Assembly (NCBI RefSeq): GCF_036826855.1
Contig: NZ_CP104578.1
Coordinates: 1,674,001 to 1,738,000 of the forward strand
Source of the DNA: Streptomyces sp. SJL17-4
GTDB lineage: Bacteria; Actinomycetota; Actinomycetes; Streptomycetales; Streptomycetaceae
Length of the DNA: 64,000 nucleotides
Reading direction: 5' to 3'
The translations under genes were made by a program, and so were the position numbers. Below, piece by piece: positions 1 to 14,100 of this stretch. Position 1 is the first letter of the stretch, and each line of letters starts with the position of its first letter. The notes under the pieces are model-generated. The model was not told the origin of the DNA. It ran no database searches and worked only from the letters and a program-made list of their open reading frames with translations.

Positions 1-1
1 C

Positions 2-1996
2 TGGAGCTTCGCCCAGGCGGCGTCCGCGCCCATCGTGTTCCTCACCGCCTACCACGCCCTGGTCGACCTGGCCGGTCTGACCGCCGGCGAGCGCGTCCTG
101 ATCCACGCCGCCGCCGGCGGTGTCGGGATGGCGGCCGTCCAGCTCGCCCGGCATCTCGGGGCGGAGGTGTACGGCACGGCGGGCCCCGGCAAGTGGGACG
201 CACTGCGTTCCCTCGGCCTGGACGGTACGAACCTGGCCTCGTCCCGCACCCTGGACTTCGAGTCCGTGTTCGCCACGGCCACCGAGGGCCGCGGCATGGA
301 TGTCGTACTGAACTCGCTCGCCGGTGAGTTCATCGACGCCTCCCTGAGGCTGCTGCCGAACGGCGGCCGCTTCGTGGAGATGGGCAAGACCGATCTGCGC
401 GACCCGGAGCGGGTCGCCGCCGACCACCCCGGGGTGAACTACGGCTTCTTCGACCTGCTGCAGGAGCCGACGGAACGGATCGCCGAACTCCTCACGGACG
501 TCCTGCGGTTGCTGTCCTCGGGGGCGCTCACCCCGCTGCCGCTGAGCACCTGGGACGTCCGCCGGGCGCCGGAGGCGTTCCGTCACGTCAGCCAGGCCCG
601 GCACATCGGCAAGGTGGTCCTCACCCTGCCCGCGGCCCTCGACCCGGACGGTACGGTCCTGGTCACCGGCGCCACCGGCGCCCTGGGCGGACTCGTCGCA
701 CGGCACCTGGTCACCGAGCACGGCGCCCGCCGTCTGCTCCTCGTCAGCCGCCGGGGTCCCGACGCGCCGGACGCTCAGGAACTCGCCTCCGAACTCACCG
801 AGTTGGGCGCGGAGGTGACTCTCGCGGCCTGTGACACCGCCGACCGCGAGGCGCTCGCACAGCTGCTCACCGATGTCCGGCTCACCGCCGTCGTCCATGC
901 GGCGGGGGTGCTCGACGACGGTGTGATCACCGCGCTCACCCCGGAACGCCTCGACACGGTGCTCGCCCCCAAGGCCACCGCGGCCCGCAACCTGCACGAG
1001 CTGACCGCGGACCACGACCTCGCGGCCTTCGTCCTCTTCTCCTCCGTCATGGGCGTCATCGGTGGCGCCGGCCAGGGCAACTACGCCGCGGCCAACTCCT
1101 ACCTCGACGCCCTGGCCCAGCACCGCAGGGCACAGCGTCTCCCCGCACTCTCCCTGGCCTGGGGCATGTGGGCGGACACGGCGGGACGACCGGGCGCCGC
1201 CGGAATGGCGGGGTCCCTGTCCGAGGCCGACCGGGGTCGACTCGCCCGCACCGGCCTCGCCCCCATCGACCGGACGGAGGGCCTGGCCCTGCTCGACGCG
1301 GCACTGCGCATGGACGCCGCCGCGCTCGTACCCGCTCCGCTCGACCGTGCCACCCTCGGCGCGCTTGGCACCCAACTGCCCACGGTGCTGCGGGACCTGG
1401 CTCCGGCCGCACCGCGACCGGACCGGGCGACGGCCACCGCCGCGGCCCCGACGACCGCGACCCTGCGCGACCGGCTCGCCGCACTGGGCCAGGCCGAGCG
1501 GGAGGAGATGCTCCTCGACCTCGTCCGGGTACAGACCGCCGCGGTGCTCGGCCGTTCCTCCGCGTCCGGCATTCCCGCCGACCGGTCCTTCAAGGACATG
1601 GGCTGTGACTCGCTCACGCTCGTGGAACTGCGCAACAGGCTGCAGACCAGCGTCGATCTGCGACTGCCCGCCACCTTCCTCTTCAACTACCCCACGCCGA
1701 TCGCGGTCGTGGCCCACCTGCACACCGAACTGGCCCCGGCCGAGACGGATGCCGTCGCCTCCGGCGACGCGAAGGCCGTACCCGGCCTGGTCGAGCTCGA
1801 CGGCCTCGAAGCCGCGCTCGCCGAACTCCCGGACGACACCCAGGACGACGTCAGGGACGAGATCGTCCAACGACTCCAGGCACTGGTGGCCCGCGTACCG
1901 GCTCAGCGGACCCAGTCCGACGACAAGGATCTGGCCGCGCGGGTCGAGTCGGCCTCGGTCGACGAGCTCCTCGCGTTCATCGACTCCGAACTCTGA
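2..1996 (+). CDS. Modular type I polyketide synthase, C-terminal part (ER-KR-ACP-docking), 5' end outside the window
   Basis: The frame is open from base 2, so the gene starts upstream of the window. Seen in order: the C-terminal part of an enoylreductase with an NADPH-binding [11 protein letters not shown] loop near base 115; a ketoreductase with TGATGALGG near 665, an LDD motif at 911-919 and NYAAAN with the catalytic Tyr at 1082; an ACP with GCDSL, Ser codon at 1610; and a helical tail ending [14 protein letters not shown] predicts a B-type (D-hydroxyl) ketoreductase. The tail looks like the C-terminal docking domains that pass the chain to the next PKS protein, here the hybrid gene 167 bases downstream. 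With ER and KR present, and a DH expected upstream, the module should be fully reducing. The KS, AT and DH cannot be seen. Confidence 0.95.
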   Translation, partial: WSFAQAASAPIVFLTAYHALVDLAGLTAGERVLIHAAAGGVGMAAVQLARHLGAEVYGTAGPGKWDALRSLGLDGTNLASSRTLDFESVFATATEGRGMDVVLNSLAGEFIDASLRLLPNGGRFVEMGKTDLRDPERVAADHPGVNYGFFDLLQEPTERIAELLTDVLRLLSSGALTPLPLSTWDVRRAPEAFRHVSQARHIGKVVLTLPAALDPDGTVLVTGATGALGGLVARHLVTEHGARRLLLVSRRGPDAPDAQELASELTELGAEVTLAACDTADREALAQLLTDVRLTAVVHAAGVLDDGVITALTPERLDTVLAPKATAARNLHELTADHDLAAFVLFSSVMGVIGGAGQGNYAAANSYLDALAQHRRAQRLPALSLAWGMWADTAGRPGAAGMAGSLSEADRGRLARTGLAPIDRTEGLALLDAALRMDAAALVPAPLDRATLGALGTQLPTVLRDLAPAAPRPDRATATAAAPTTATLRDRLAALGQAEREEMLLDLVRVQTAAVLGRSSASGIPADRSFKDMGCDSLTLVELRNRLQTSVDLRLPATFLFNYPTPIAVVAHLHTELAPAETDAVASGDAKAVPGLVELDGLEAALAELPDDTQDDVRDEIVQRLQALVARVPAQRTQSDDKDLAARVESASVDELLAFIDSEL

Positions 1997-2077
1997 CCCC
2001 GACTCCCACTCCGAACCACAACTCCACCTGCGCACCGCACGGAGCCGGACCTCGGTCCGCCCATCCTGTTCGCGCGC

Positions 2078-2114
2078 GGCACGCCCGGGCACGGCCCACG
2101 GGCGTGCCGTGCCC
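2078..2114. other. Two overlapping inverted repeats between the PKS genes
   Basis: GGCACGCCCG (2078-2087) pairs with CGGGCGTGCC (2099-2108), and GGGCACGGC (2087-2095) pairs with GCCGTGCCC (2106-2114). The two stems share bases and exclude each other. They lie in the 167-base gap before the hybrid PKS-NRPS gene. They could be a partial terminator or simply a relic; there is no T-run. The base pairing is visible and the role is inference. Confidence 0.4.
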
Positions 2115-2163
2115 GGACCGCGCACACGCACAGCTTCACGACGCCTACGGGGGCTTCATCGTC

Positions 2164-5100
2164 ATGACAACAACGGACAACGACAAACTCGTCGAATACC
2201 TCAAGCGCCTCACCGTCGACCTCCACCAGTCCCGTCAGCGGGTCCGTGAGCTGGAGGCCGGCACCAACGATCCGATCGTGATCGTCGGCATGGGGTGCCG
2301 TTTCCCGGGCGGGGTGGACTCCCCCGAGGCGCTGTGGCAGGTCGTCGCGCAGCAGCGCGATGTCATCTCCGGACTCCCCACCGACCGCGGCTGGGACCTC
2401 GACGGTCTCTACCACCCCGATCCGGACCACTCCGGTACGTCCTATGTGCGTGACGGTGGATTCCTGAGCGGCGCCGCCGAGTTCGACCCCGCGTTCTTCG
2501 GGATCGCTCCCCGTGAGGCGCTGGCGATGGACCCGCAGCAGCGGCTGCTCCTGGAAGTGTCGTGGGAGGCGCTCGAGCGGGCGGGAATCGCCCCCGGAGC
2601 ACTGCACGGAACGTCAACGGGCGTGTTCCTGGGCGCGATCGCCCAGGAGTACGGTCCGCGACTGGGTGAGGCTGCGGCGGGTTCGGCCGGGTTCGGTCTG
2701 ACGGGCACCACGTCGAGCGTGGCCTCGGGCCGGGTGGCCTACACCCTCGGGTTGCAGGGCCCCGCTCTGACGGTCGACACGGCGTGTTCGTCGTCCCTGG
2801 TCGCGCTGCATCTCGCCGTGCAGGCGCTGCGGTCCGGCGAGTGCTCGCTGGCCCTCGCGGGCGGTGTCACGGTCATGTCGACGCCCGGCATCTTCGTCGA
2901 GTTCTCGCGCCAGCGGGGACTCGCAGCCGACGGCCGCTGCAAGTCCTTCTCCGCCGACGCGGACGGTACGGCGTGGGCCGAAGGCGTCGGTGTGCTCGTC
3001 GTGGAGCGGCTGTCGGACGCCCGACGGCTCGGACATGACGTGCTGGCCGTGGTCGCCGGTACCGCCGTCAACCAGGACGGCGCCTCGAACGGGCTCACCG
3101 CGCCCAGCGGCCCGGCGCAGGAGCGGGTCATCCGCGCCGCCGTGGCCGACGCCGGAGTGACCTTCTCCGGCGTCGACGCGGTCGAGGCCCACGGCACCGG
3201 CACCGTCCTCGGCGACCCCATCGAGGCACAGGCCCTCCTCGCCACCTACGGCAGCGAGCGTGACGGTGGGCAGCCCCTGATGCTGGGCTCCCTCAAGTCC
3301 AACCTGGGCCACGCGCAGGCCGCCGCCGGTGTCGGCGGCGTCATCAAGATGGTCATGGCTCTGCAGCACAGTGAACTCCCCGCTTCCCTGAACGTGAGCA
3401 AGCCCAGCGAGCTGGTGGACTGGGCCGCCGGCGGCGTCGAGGTCCTCACCGAGCCGCGCCCGTGGCCCGCCACCGAGGACCGGGCCCGACGCGCCGGTGT
3501 CTCGTCGTTCGGCATCAGCGGCACCAACGCCCACGTCATCCTCGCCGAAGCCCCGACGGGCGAGCCGGTCACCGAAGACAAGGCACCGGACGGCGCTGCC
3601 CGGCTGGAGGGCGCAACGCTGCCGTGGACGGTGTCGGCGCGTTCGGCCGATGCTCTCGCCGAGGCCGCGGGCCGGCTCGCGGAGTACGTACGGGCACGGC
3701 CCGAGCTCCGCCCCGCCGATGTGGCGTTCTCGCTGGCCGCCAAGCGGTCCGCCTTCGAGTCCCGGGCCGTGGTCCCCGGTGCCGAAGGACGCGACGGCCT
3801 TCTCGCCGGTCTCGACGCGCTCGCCTCCCGCGAGGTCGACGGCGAGAACGGTGTGTCCTCCTCCCGAGCCGTGTTCGTGTTTCCGGGGCAGGGTTCGCAG
3901 TGGGTCGGGATGGCCGTCGAACTCCTCGACTCCTCCCCCGTCTTCGCACAGGCCATCAGCGAGTGTGAAGCGGCGCTCGCGCCGTTCGTGGACTGGTCCC
4001 TGACCGCCGTCCTGCGCGGCGAGGACGACGCCCCCGGCCTCGACCGCGTCGACGTCGTCCAGCCCGCCTCCTGGGCCATGATGATCGCCCTCGCCGCCCT
4101 CTGGCGCGCCAACGGCATCAACCCCACCGCCGTCGTCGGCCACTCCCAGGGCGAAATCGCCGCCGCCGTCGTCGCCGGCGGCCTCACCATCGAAGACGGC
4201 GCCCGCGTCGTCGCCCTCCGCTCCAAAGCCCTCCGCGTCCTCTCCGGAGGCGGCGGCATGGCCTGGCTCAGCGTCCCCGAAACCCAAGCCCAAGACATCC
4301 TCACCGCCTGGCCCGGACACATATCCGTCGCCGCCGTCAACGGCCCCTCCTCCACCGTCGTCGCCGGACGACCCGAAGCACTCGACGAACTCCTCACCCA
4401 CTGCGAAACCACCGGCGTCTGGGCCCGCCGCATCCCCGTCGACTACGCCTCCCACTCCGCACACGTCGACGAAATCCAGGACACCCTCGCCGAGGAACTC
4501 AAGGACGTCAGCCCGCAGTCCGGACGCATCGCCTTCCACTCCACCGTCACCGGCGACGTACTCGACACCAACGCGCTCGACGGCGCCTACTGGTTCCGGA
4601 ACCTGCGCAGCAAGGTCCGACTCGCCGACGTCATCGCACAACTCACCGCACCCGACGTCGTGTTCATCGAAGTCAGCGCCCACCCCGTCCTCATCTCCGG
4701 CATCACCGAAACCATCGGCGACACCGGCGCCGTCGTCGGCACCCTCCACCGCAACACCGGCAGCCTCGAACGCTTCATCGAATCCGCCGCCGAAGCCTGG
4801 ACCCACGGCGTCACCATCGACTGGACGACGCTCCTCAAGCCCTACCAGGCCGCCACCGTCGAACTCCCCTCCTACCCCTTCCAGCGCCAGCACTACTGGC
4901 TGGAGCCCGAGCCGGCCGCGACGGACGCCCGCGGACTCGGCCTGAACTCGGCAGGGCACCCGCTGCTGGGCGCCGTGGTCGAGCTCGTCGAGGAGGACCG
5001 GCTGGTGTACACGGGGCGGCTCGGCCTCGACACGCAGCCGTGGCTCGGCGATCACGCCGTGCACGGCACCGTCCTGCTGCCCGGAACCGCCTTCCTCGAA

Positions 5101-8100
5101 CTCTCGATGGCCGTGGGCGCCCGGATGGGCTGGCGGCGACTCTCCGAACTCACCCTCCAGGCACCCCTGGTGCTGCCGCCCGACGAGGCCGTACAGCTCC
5201 GGGTGACCGTCGAGCCGCCGAACGCGAACGGGCAGCGGGAGCTGGCCGTGCACTCCCGGCCGCAGGACGCCGACCCCGGTGTGCCCTGGACACGGCACGC
5301 CGCGGCGCTGCTCGACATCGACGACGAGACGGTGGACTTCGACCTCGCCGAGTGGCCGCCGCCCGGCGCCCAGGAGATCGACGTCGAGAGCCGATACGAC
5401 ACCCTCGCGGAAGCGGGCTACGACTACGGTCCCGCCTTCCAGGGCTTGCGTGCCGCCTGGCGCGGCGGCCGGGACGTCTTCGCCGAGGTGAGCCTGCCCG
5501 CCGAGCTCGACGCCGCCTCCTTCGGCGTCCACCCGGCCGTGCTGGACGCGGCGCTGCACGCGGTCGGCCTGCTGCGCGAGGACGGCGGTACGGTCCTGCC
5601 CTTCTCCTGGTCCGGCGTCACCCGCTACACCGAGGGTGCGGACTCCCTGCGGGTGTGGCTCAGCGCCAGGGGCGAGGACGGGGTGACCCTGCGCGTCACC
5701 GACGGCTCGGGCAAGCCCGTGCTGTCCGCGGAGTCCGTCACGATGCGGCCGTTCACCGCCGACCTGGCCGCCACGCGCGGAACCGACGCGCTGTTCCGCC
5801 TGGAGTGGCAGCCGGTCCAGACCGCCGTGCCCGAGGTCGACGTGTGCCTGGTCGCCGATCTGGCCGAGGTGCCGGATCCCGTGCCGCAGCTCGTCGCCGT
5901 ACGATGTCCGGGCTCGACGCCCGACTCCGACAGCGCAGGGGCCGGCCTCGCCGCCCACGCGCACCGCGCGGCGGGTTGGGCGCTGGACCTGGTCCAGGAC
6001 TGGCTGGCCGACGCCCGCTTCACCGGCTCCCGACTGCTGGTGCTGACCGACGGCGCCGCAGGCCCCGATGTCACGAACCCCGACCAGGCCACCGTGTGGG
6101 GCCTGATCAGGACCGCCCAGTCCGAACACCCCGACCGTTTCGCACTGTTGGACACGGACCCGGGCGTTGCGTACGACGTCGACACCGTGCCCGGGGCCGT
6201 ACTCACCGAGCCCCAGCTCGCCCTGCGGGCGGGCACGGCCCTCACGCCGCGGCTCGTCCGGCACACCGCCGTCGCCGACCTGGCCGGTGCCGCCCCGCTC
6301 GACCCGGACGGCTCCGTACTCATCACCGGTGGAACCGGTGTCCTCGGTGCCTCGGTCGCGCGGCACCTGGTCACCGAGCACGGCGCCCGCCGCCTGCTCC
6401 TCGTCAGCCGCCGCGGCGCCGATGCGCCGGGCGCGGGGGAACTCGCCGCCGAGCTCACCGAGTTGGGCGCCGAGGTGACCCTCTCCGCCTGTGACACCGC
6501 CGACCGCGAGGCGCTCGCGCAGCTGCTCAACGGCGTGCGGCTCACCGCTGTCGTCCACACCGCGGGCCTCCTCGACGACGGTGTGATCGAGTCGCTGACC
6601 CCGGACCGGCTCGCCGCCGTGCTGCGCCCCAAGGTGGACGCCGCCGCACACCTCGACGAACTCACCGCGGACCAGGACCTCGCCGCGTTCGTCCTCTTCT
6701 CCTCGGTGGCGGGTGTACTCGGCAACCCGGGTCAGGCCAACTACGCCGCCGGCAACGTCTTCCTCGACGCGCTCGCCGTCCGCCGTCGGGCCGCCGGTCG
6801 CCCCGCGACCTCGCTCGCCTGGGGCCTGTGGGCCGAACGCACCGGCCTCACCGGCCACTTGGACGAGAACACGCTCTCGACCCGGGGCATCGCCCCGCTC
6901 TCCAACGAGCAGGGCCTCGAACTCCTCGACCGGGCGCTCGCCGACGACACGGCGATGCTCGTACCGGCCCGTCTCGACCCGGCCGCGCTGCGCTCCGACG
7001 CGCTCAACGGGACGCTGTCCCCGGTGCTGCGTTCGCTGGTGCGGGTCCCCCGGCGGCGCGCGGGCGAGTCCGGCCTGCGCCGCAAGCTCGGCCGGCTGTC
7101 CGAGGAGGAGGGCCGCCGTCTGCTGCTCGACCTCGTCAACACCCAGCTCGCCGCGGTCATCGGCCGAGACTCGACGGACGGGATCGACCCGGACCAGCCG
7201 TTCAAGAGCTTCGGCGTCGACTCGCTGCTCGCGGTGCAGCTGCGGAACCGCCTCAACTCCGCGACCGGCCTGCGTCTTCCCGCCACCCTGGTCTTCGACC
7301 ACCCCACGCCGTCCGCCGTCGTCGACTTCACGCTCGCGCTCGCGCGGGAACGCGCCGAGAGTGCCTCCCCGCAGCCCGTCGCCGCCGTCGTACCGCGTAC
7401 GGACGAAGACGACCCGATCGTGATCGTCGGCATGGGCTGCCGGTTCCCGGGCGGGGTGGACTCGCCCGAGGGGCTGTGGCAGGTCGTCGCCGAGCAGCGC
7501 GATGTGATCTCGGACTTCCCGACCGACCGGGGCTGGGACCTCGACGCTCTCTACCATCCGGACCCGGACCACTCCGGCACGTCCTACGTGCGGCGTGGTG
7601 GATTCCTCCACGAGGCCGGCGAGTTCGACCCCGCGTTCTTCGGGATCTCGCCGCGTGAGGCGCTGGCGATGGACCCGCAGCAGCGGCTGCTCCTGGAGGT
7701 GTCGTGGGAGGCCCTGGAGCGGGCGGGCATCGCGCCCGGAACGCTGCACGGCAGCGACACCGGTGTGTTCGCCGGTGTGATGTACCACGACTACGGCGGT
7801 GGCGGCCGGCTCCCCGAGGAGGCCGAGGGCCACTTCATGACGGGCACGGCCGGCAGTGTCGCCACCGGCCGGGTGGCCTACACGCTGGGCCTCCAGGGGC
7901 AGGCGCTGACGGTGGACACGGCGTGCTCGTCGTCGCTCGTCGCGCTGCATCTCGCCGTACGGGCCCTGCGGTCCGGCGAGTGCTCCCTGGCCCTCGCCGG
8001 TGGCGCCGCGGTGATGTCCACCCCCAACACGTTCATCGAGTTCTCGCGTCAGCGGGGACTCGCGACCGACGGCCGCATCAAGTCGTTCTCGGCGGACGCG

Positions 8101-11100
8101 GACGGTACGGCGTGGGCCGAGGGCGTCGGTGTGCTCGTCGTGGAGCGGCTGTCGGACGCCCGACGGCTCGGGCATGACGTGCTTGCCGTGGTCGCCGGTA
8201 CCGCCGTCAACCAGGACGGCGCGTCCAACGGGCTCACCGCGCCCAGCGGTCCGGCGCAGGAGCGGGTCATCCGCGCCGCCGTCCAGGACGCCGGGGTCTC
8301 CTTCTCCGGAGTCGACGCGGTCGAGGCCCACGGCACCGGCACCGTCCTCGGCGACCCCATCGAGGCGCAGGCGCTTCTCGCCACATACGGCAGCGAGCGT
8401 GACGGGGGGCAGCCCCTCATGCTGGGATCTCTCAAGTCCAACCTGGGGCACGCGCAGGCCGCCGCCGGTGTCGGCGGCGTCATCAAGATGGTCATGGCCC
8501 TGCGCCATGGCGAAGTACCCGCCTCGCTCAACGTGAGCAAGCCCAGCGAGCTCGTCGACTGGGAGTCCGGCGGCGTCGAGGTACTGACCGAGGCGCGCCC
8601 CTGGCCTGCCACGGAGGGGAGGGTACGGCGGGCCGGAGTGTCGTCCTTCGGCATCAGCGGCACCAACGCCCACGTCATCCTCGCCGAAGCCCCGACGACC
8701 GAGCCGACCGCCGAGTCGGCCTCCGGGCCGACCGCCGGGCCGACCGCCGAGGACGTGACCGAGGGTCCTGAGGCCGCTCTGCCGTGGATGCTGTCGGCGC
8801 GTTCGGCCGATGCGCTCGCCGAGGCCGCGGGCCGGCTCGCGGAGTTCGTACGGGCACGGCCCGAGCTCCGCCCCGCCGATGTGGCGTTCTCGCTGGCCGC
8901 GAACCGGTCCGCCTTCGAGTCCCGGGCCATGGTTCCCGGCGCCGAAGGACGCGAGGGGCTTCTCGCCGGTCTCGACGCACTGGCCTCCCGCGAGGTCGAC
9001 GGGGTCGCCGCGGCCGTCTCCGGTGCGAAGCCGGGGCGCGCCTCGGGTGCCTCTGTGGTGTTCGTGTTTCCGGGGCAGGGTTCGCAGTGGGTCGGTATGG
9101 CCGTCGAACTCCTCGACTCCTCCCCCGTCTTCGCACAGGCCATCAGCGAGTGTGAAGCGGCGCTCGCGCCGTTCGTGGACTGGTCCCTGACCGCCGTCCT
9201 GCGCGGCGAGGACGACGCCCCCGGCCTCGACCGCGTCGACGTCGTCCAGCCCGCCTCCTGGGCCATGATGATCGCCCTCGCCGCCCTCTGGCGCGCCAAC
9301 GGCATCAACCCCACCGCCGTCGTCGGCCACTCCCAGGGCGAAATCGCCGCCGCCGTCGTCGCCGGCGGCCTCACCATCGAAGACGGCGCCCGCGTCGTCG
9401 CCCTCCGCTCCAAAGCCCTCCGCGTCCTCTCCGGAGGCGGCGGCATGGCCTGGCTCAGCGTCCCCGAAACCCAAGCCCAAGACATCCTCACCGCCTGGCC
9501 CGGACACATATCCGTCGCCGCCGTCAACGGCCCCTCCTCCACCGTCGTCGCCGGACGACCCGAAGCACTCGACGAACTCCTCACCCACTGCGAAACCACC
9601 GGCGTCTGGGCCCGCCGCATCCCCGTCGACTACGCCTCCCACTCCGCACACGTCGACGAAATCCAAGACACCCTCGCGAGTGAACTGAAGGACGTCACCC
9701 CGCGGACGGGCAACATCGCCTTCCACTCCACCGTCACCGGCGACGTACTCGACACCAACGCGCTCGACGGCGCCTACTGGTTCCGGAACCTGCGCAGCAA
9801 GGTCCGACTCGCCGACGTCATCGCACAACTCACCGCACCCGACGTCGTGTTCATCGAAGTCAGCGCCCACCCCGTCCTCATCTCCGGCATCACCGAAACC
9901 ATCGGCGACACCGGCGCCGTCGTCGGCACCCTCCACCGCAACACCGGCAGCCTCGAACGCTTCATCGAATCCGCCGCCGAAGCCTGGACCCACGGCGTCA
10001 CCATCGACTGGCCCACCCTCCTCAAGCCCTACCAGGCCGCCACCGTCGAACTCCCCTCCTACCCCTTCCAACGCCAGCACTACTGGCTCGCACTCGATGC
10101 CCCCTCCGTGGCGCCCGGCGCGCCCCGCCCGGCGGTATCGGCTGCCGAGTCGACAAGCCTCCTGGGCGTGCGGATGCCGTCCTCACCGCTCGCGCAGGCG
10201 CAGTTCTCCCCGCCGCTCGACCCGTCGGCGCACCCCTGCCTCGGGGACTTCGTGGTCGGCGGCCGGCCGGTGGTCAGTGCCGGTGTGTTCGTGGAGTCGC
10301 TGATCGAGGCGGTCACCGAACTCGCCGGACCGGGACCGGTGTCCGTCCAGGACCTGGAGCTGCCCGCCGATCTGGCGCTCGCGCCGGCCGGCACCGGGCG
10401 CGCGGCTCAACTCATCGTGAACGACGACCGGTTCAGCTACTACGCGCAGGACCCGGCCGGTGGCTGGCAGCTGCACGCGCAGGCCCTGGCCCGGTCGGGC
10501 GCGTCGGCCGCTCCGACGGTGGCGCTCGCGGCGGGCGGTTCGGGCCGCGAGCTGACCGGCGACGAGCTGTACCGGCTGCTGTGGCAGCGCGCCCTGTACC
10601 TGGGCTCCGCCGCCCGCTGGGTGGAGCGGATCAGGCTCGGCCGGGGCGAGGCCACCGCCGAGATCCGGTCCGCCGTACCCGGCGAGACAGAGCCGTACGT
10701 GATCCACCCCGGACTCGTCGACGCGATGTTCCAGACCGCGCTCGCCTGCTTCCCGGCGGACGGCCCGGCCCTCGTGCCGGCCGGTCTCGAACGGTTCGTC
10801 CACTACGACCGCGGTGGCCCCCAGGACGGGCTCCGATGTCACGCCGAGCTGTTCGAAGGCGGCACCCGGGCACGTATCCGGCTCGTCTCGGCGAACGGCC
10901 GGCTGGTGGCCGAGGCCGACGGCGTACGGTTCGTCCCCGCCCTGACCCGGTCGGTGGCGGAACCCGAGACCGCGCAGGCCCCCACGGCGCACCACGTGCC
11001 CACGGCCGTGCGGGCACCCGCTCCGGAGCCCGAGGCGCGCCCGCGCGTCGCGGCCCCGGCAGTCGCCGCCGCGACGGCCCCGGCCGACGTGTCCGACGCG

Positions 11101-14100
11101 GCACCCGCCGTGGCGCCCGACGCGGCCCGTGCCCTCGTGAACCGGACCGTCGCCCGGGCCCTCGGGACGACGTCGGCCCGGCTCGACGCCCGACAGTCCT
11201 TGCAGGCGCTCGGTCTGGACTCGCTGATCGCGATGAAGATCCGGACGACGCTGAGCAAGGAGTTCGACGTCCTGCTGCCGATGAAGGCGTTCCTCGACGG
11301 CCGCAGCACCGATGACATCGCCGACGACGTCCTCGCCCTCCTCGGCGCCGGCCCCGAGGGTCACGAGGGAGCGGAGACCGAGGCCCAGGTGGCCGACGGT
11401 GAAGCCGCCGCGACCGAGGACGACTCCGAGCGCTACGAGCCGTTCGGACTGACCGACCTCCAGCAGGCGTACCTCGTGGGCCGTGGTGACGCCTTCGAAC
11501 TCGGCAACACCTCCACGTACTTCCAGATCGAGATCGACCTGGAGAACGTGGACCTGGATCGGCTCGGCGCGTCCTTCCGGGCGATGATCGAGCGCCACGA
11601 CATGCTGCGGGCGGTCTTCACCGCCGACGGCGAGCAGCGCATCCAGCGCGACGTCCCGGCCTATGTGATCCGCGAGACCGACGCCTCCTCCCTGGACCCG
11701 GCCGAGCGCGAGGCCGAACTGGTCGCGGTGCACGAGGAGATGCGGCACCAGGTCTTCGACACCACGAGCTGGCCGCTGTTCGACGTGCGGGTGACCCGGA
11801 TCGACGACCGGGTGATCCGGCTGCACGCCGGCTTCGACGCCCTGATCATCGACGGTTTCAGCACGTCGATCCTGTTCAAGGAGTGGGCCGCGCACTACCG
11901 CGGTGAGACCCTTCCCGAACTGCGGCTGCGCTACCGGGACTACGTCAGGGAGGCCCGTGCCCTGGAGGCCGGGCCCGAGTACGACCGGGCGCTCGCCTAC
12001 TGGCGGGACCGGCTCGACACCCTGCCTCCCGCGCCCCAACTGCCGCTGGCGGTAAGCCCGTCGAGCCTTGAGCGGCCGGTGTTCAACCACCGTGGCGCGA
12101 CCCTGGGCCGGGAGGACTGGGACCGGTTCAAGCAGCACGCCTCGGCGGCCGGGGTCAGCCCCTCGGCGGCCCTGTGCACCGCGTACGCGCAGGTCATCGC
12201 GGAGTGGAGTGCCACTCCCGACTTCTCCCTGAACCTGCTCTACTTCAACCGGCTTCCGCTGCATCCGCAGGTCGGCGACGTCATCGGTCAGTTCTCCACG
12301 ACCCTGATGCTGGAGATCCGCGACTCGGCGGCCGACTCGTTCGCCGTCCGTGCCTCCGACGTCCAGAGCCGGCTGTGGAGCGACATGGAGCACAGCCAGG
12401 TGAGCGGTGTGCAGGTGCTCCGGGAACTGAACCGGGCTCGCGGCGGCTCGATGCGGGCGGCCGCGCCGGTCGTCTTCACCAGCCTGGTGAACATCGCCGG
12501 TCAGCAGGACGGCGAGCGCGGCGGAGTCGTCCAGCACCTCGCCGGGATCGGTGAGAACGGCCGCCAGGTGAGCAGCTCGGTCCGCACCCCCCAGGTGTGG
12601 CTGGACCACCAGGCGGTCGAGGAGGCCGGTGAGCTGCTCCTGAACTGGGACGTGATCGAGGAGCTGTTCCCGGCGGGCTGCATCGACGCGATGTTCGCCG
12701 CGTACCAGCGGACGCTGCGCGAGCTGTCCCGCGACGCGGCGGCCTGGCAGCGGCCCAGGCCCGCCCTCGCCCCCGTCGCCGACCTCGACGTACGGGCCGA
12801 GGCCAACGCCACCGACGGGCCGGTGCCCGACGGACTGCTGCACGACGCCGTGCTCGCCAGGGCGGCGGAGACCCCCGACGCGCCGGCGGTCATCACGGGG
12901 TCGCTGACCCTGACGTACGCGGATCTCGACCGAAGGTCGCACGAGGTGGGTCACCGGCTGCGCGCGCTGGGGGCCGGTCCCGGTGATCTGGTCGGCATCG
13001 TGATGGACAAGGGCTGGGAGCAGGTCGTCGCGGCCCTGGGCATCCTGCGGGCGGGGGCGGCGTACGTGCCGATCGACGCCCGGGTGCCCGCCGAGCGGCT
13101 GCATGTGCTGCTCGACAGCGCCGGGATCAGCCGGGTGGTCACCCAGCCGTGGGTGGACGACATCGCCGACTGGCCCCGGGGCGTGGACAGGATCGTGGTG
13201 CGGGCCGGTGAAGACGCCGACGCGGAGCACGACGGCGCGAGCCGGCAGGCGGGCGGCGAGCTCGAGCCGCTCGGGCCGTCCGGCGCCAAGCCCACCGACC
13301 TCGCCTATGTGATCTTCACGTCGGGCTCCACCGGGCTGCCCAAGGGCGTGATGATCGAGCACGGCGCGGCCCTGAACACGATCGTCGACGTCAACGAGCG
13401 CTACGGCGTCACCGCGGCGGACCGGGCCCTCGGACTGTCCGCGATGCACTTCGACCTGTCGGTCTACGACGTCTTCGGACTGCTGTCGGCGGGCGGCGCC
13501 CTCGTGCTGCCCGAGCCGTCCGCGCACCGCGAGCCCGCCCGCTGGGCGGAGCTCGTCACCGAGCACGGGGTGACGATCTGGAACAGCGTGCCCGCGCTGA
13601 TGGAGATGTTCACCGAGCACGCCCTCGCGAACCGGCTCACCGGACTGCCGCTGCGGCTGGTCATGATGAGCGGGGACTGGATTCCGGTGACCCTGCCGGG
13701 CCGGATCCGGCTGCTCCTCGAGGACGCCGAGCTGTGGAGCCTCGGCGGCGCCACCGAGGCGTCGATCTGGTCGATCCTGCACCCCATCGGGGAGGTCGGC
13801 GAGGACTGCGTGAGCATTCCCTACGGCAAGGCGATGCGTAACCAGCGCTTCCATGTGCTCGACGGCACGATGCGGCCCTGCCCCGTGTGGGTGCCCGGCG
13901 ACCTCTACATCGCCGGGGTCGGTCTGGCCCGCGGCTATCTGAACGACGAGGCCAAGACGAACGCCGCGTTCCTGCACCACCCGGTCACCGGTGAGCGGCT
14001 GTACCGCACCGGCGACCTGGGACGCTTCCTGCCGGACGGCACCATCGAGTTCCTCGGCCGCCAGGACTCCCAGGTCAAGATCCAGGGCTATCGCATCGAA

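Noticed and set aside
2614..10080. A 2,488-codon open frame on the minus strand, opposite the PKS-NRPS gene
   Set aside because: It lies entirely opposite well-supported catalytic domains, its translation is Gly/Asp/Val-rich low-complexity sequence, and it mirrors the GC-rich third codon position. It is a shadow frame, as is the one at 10183-16140.
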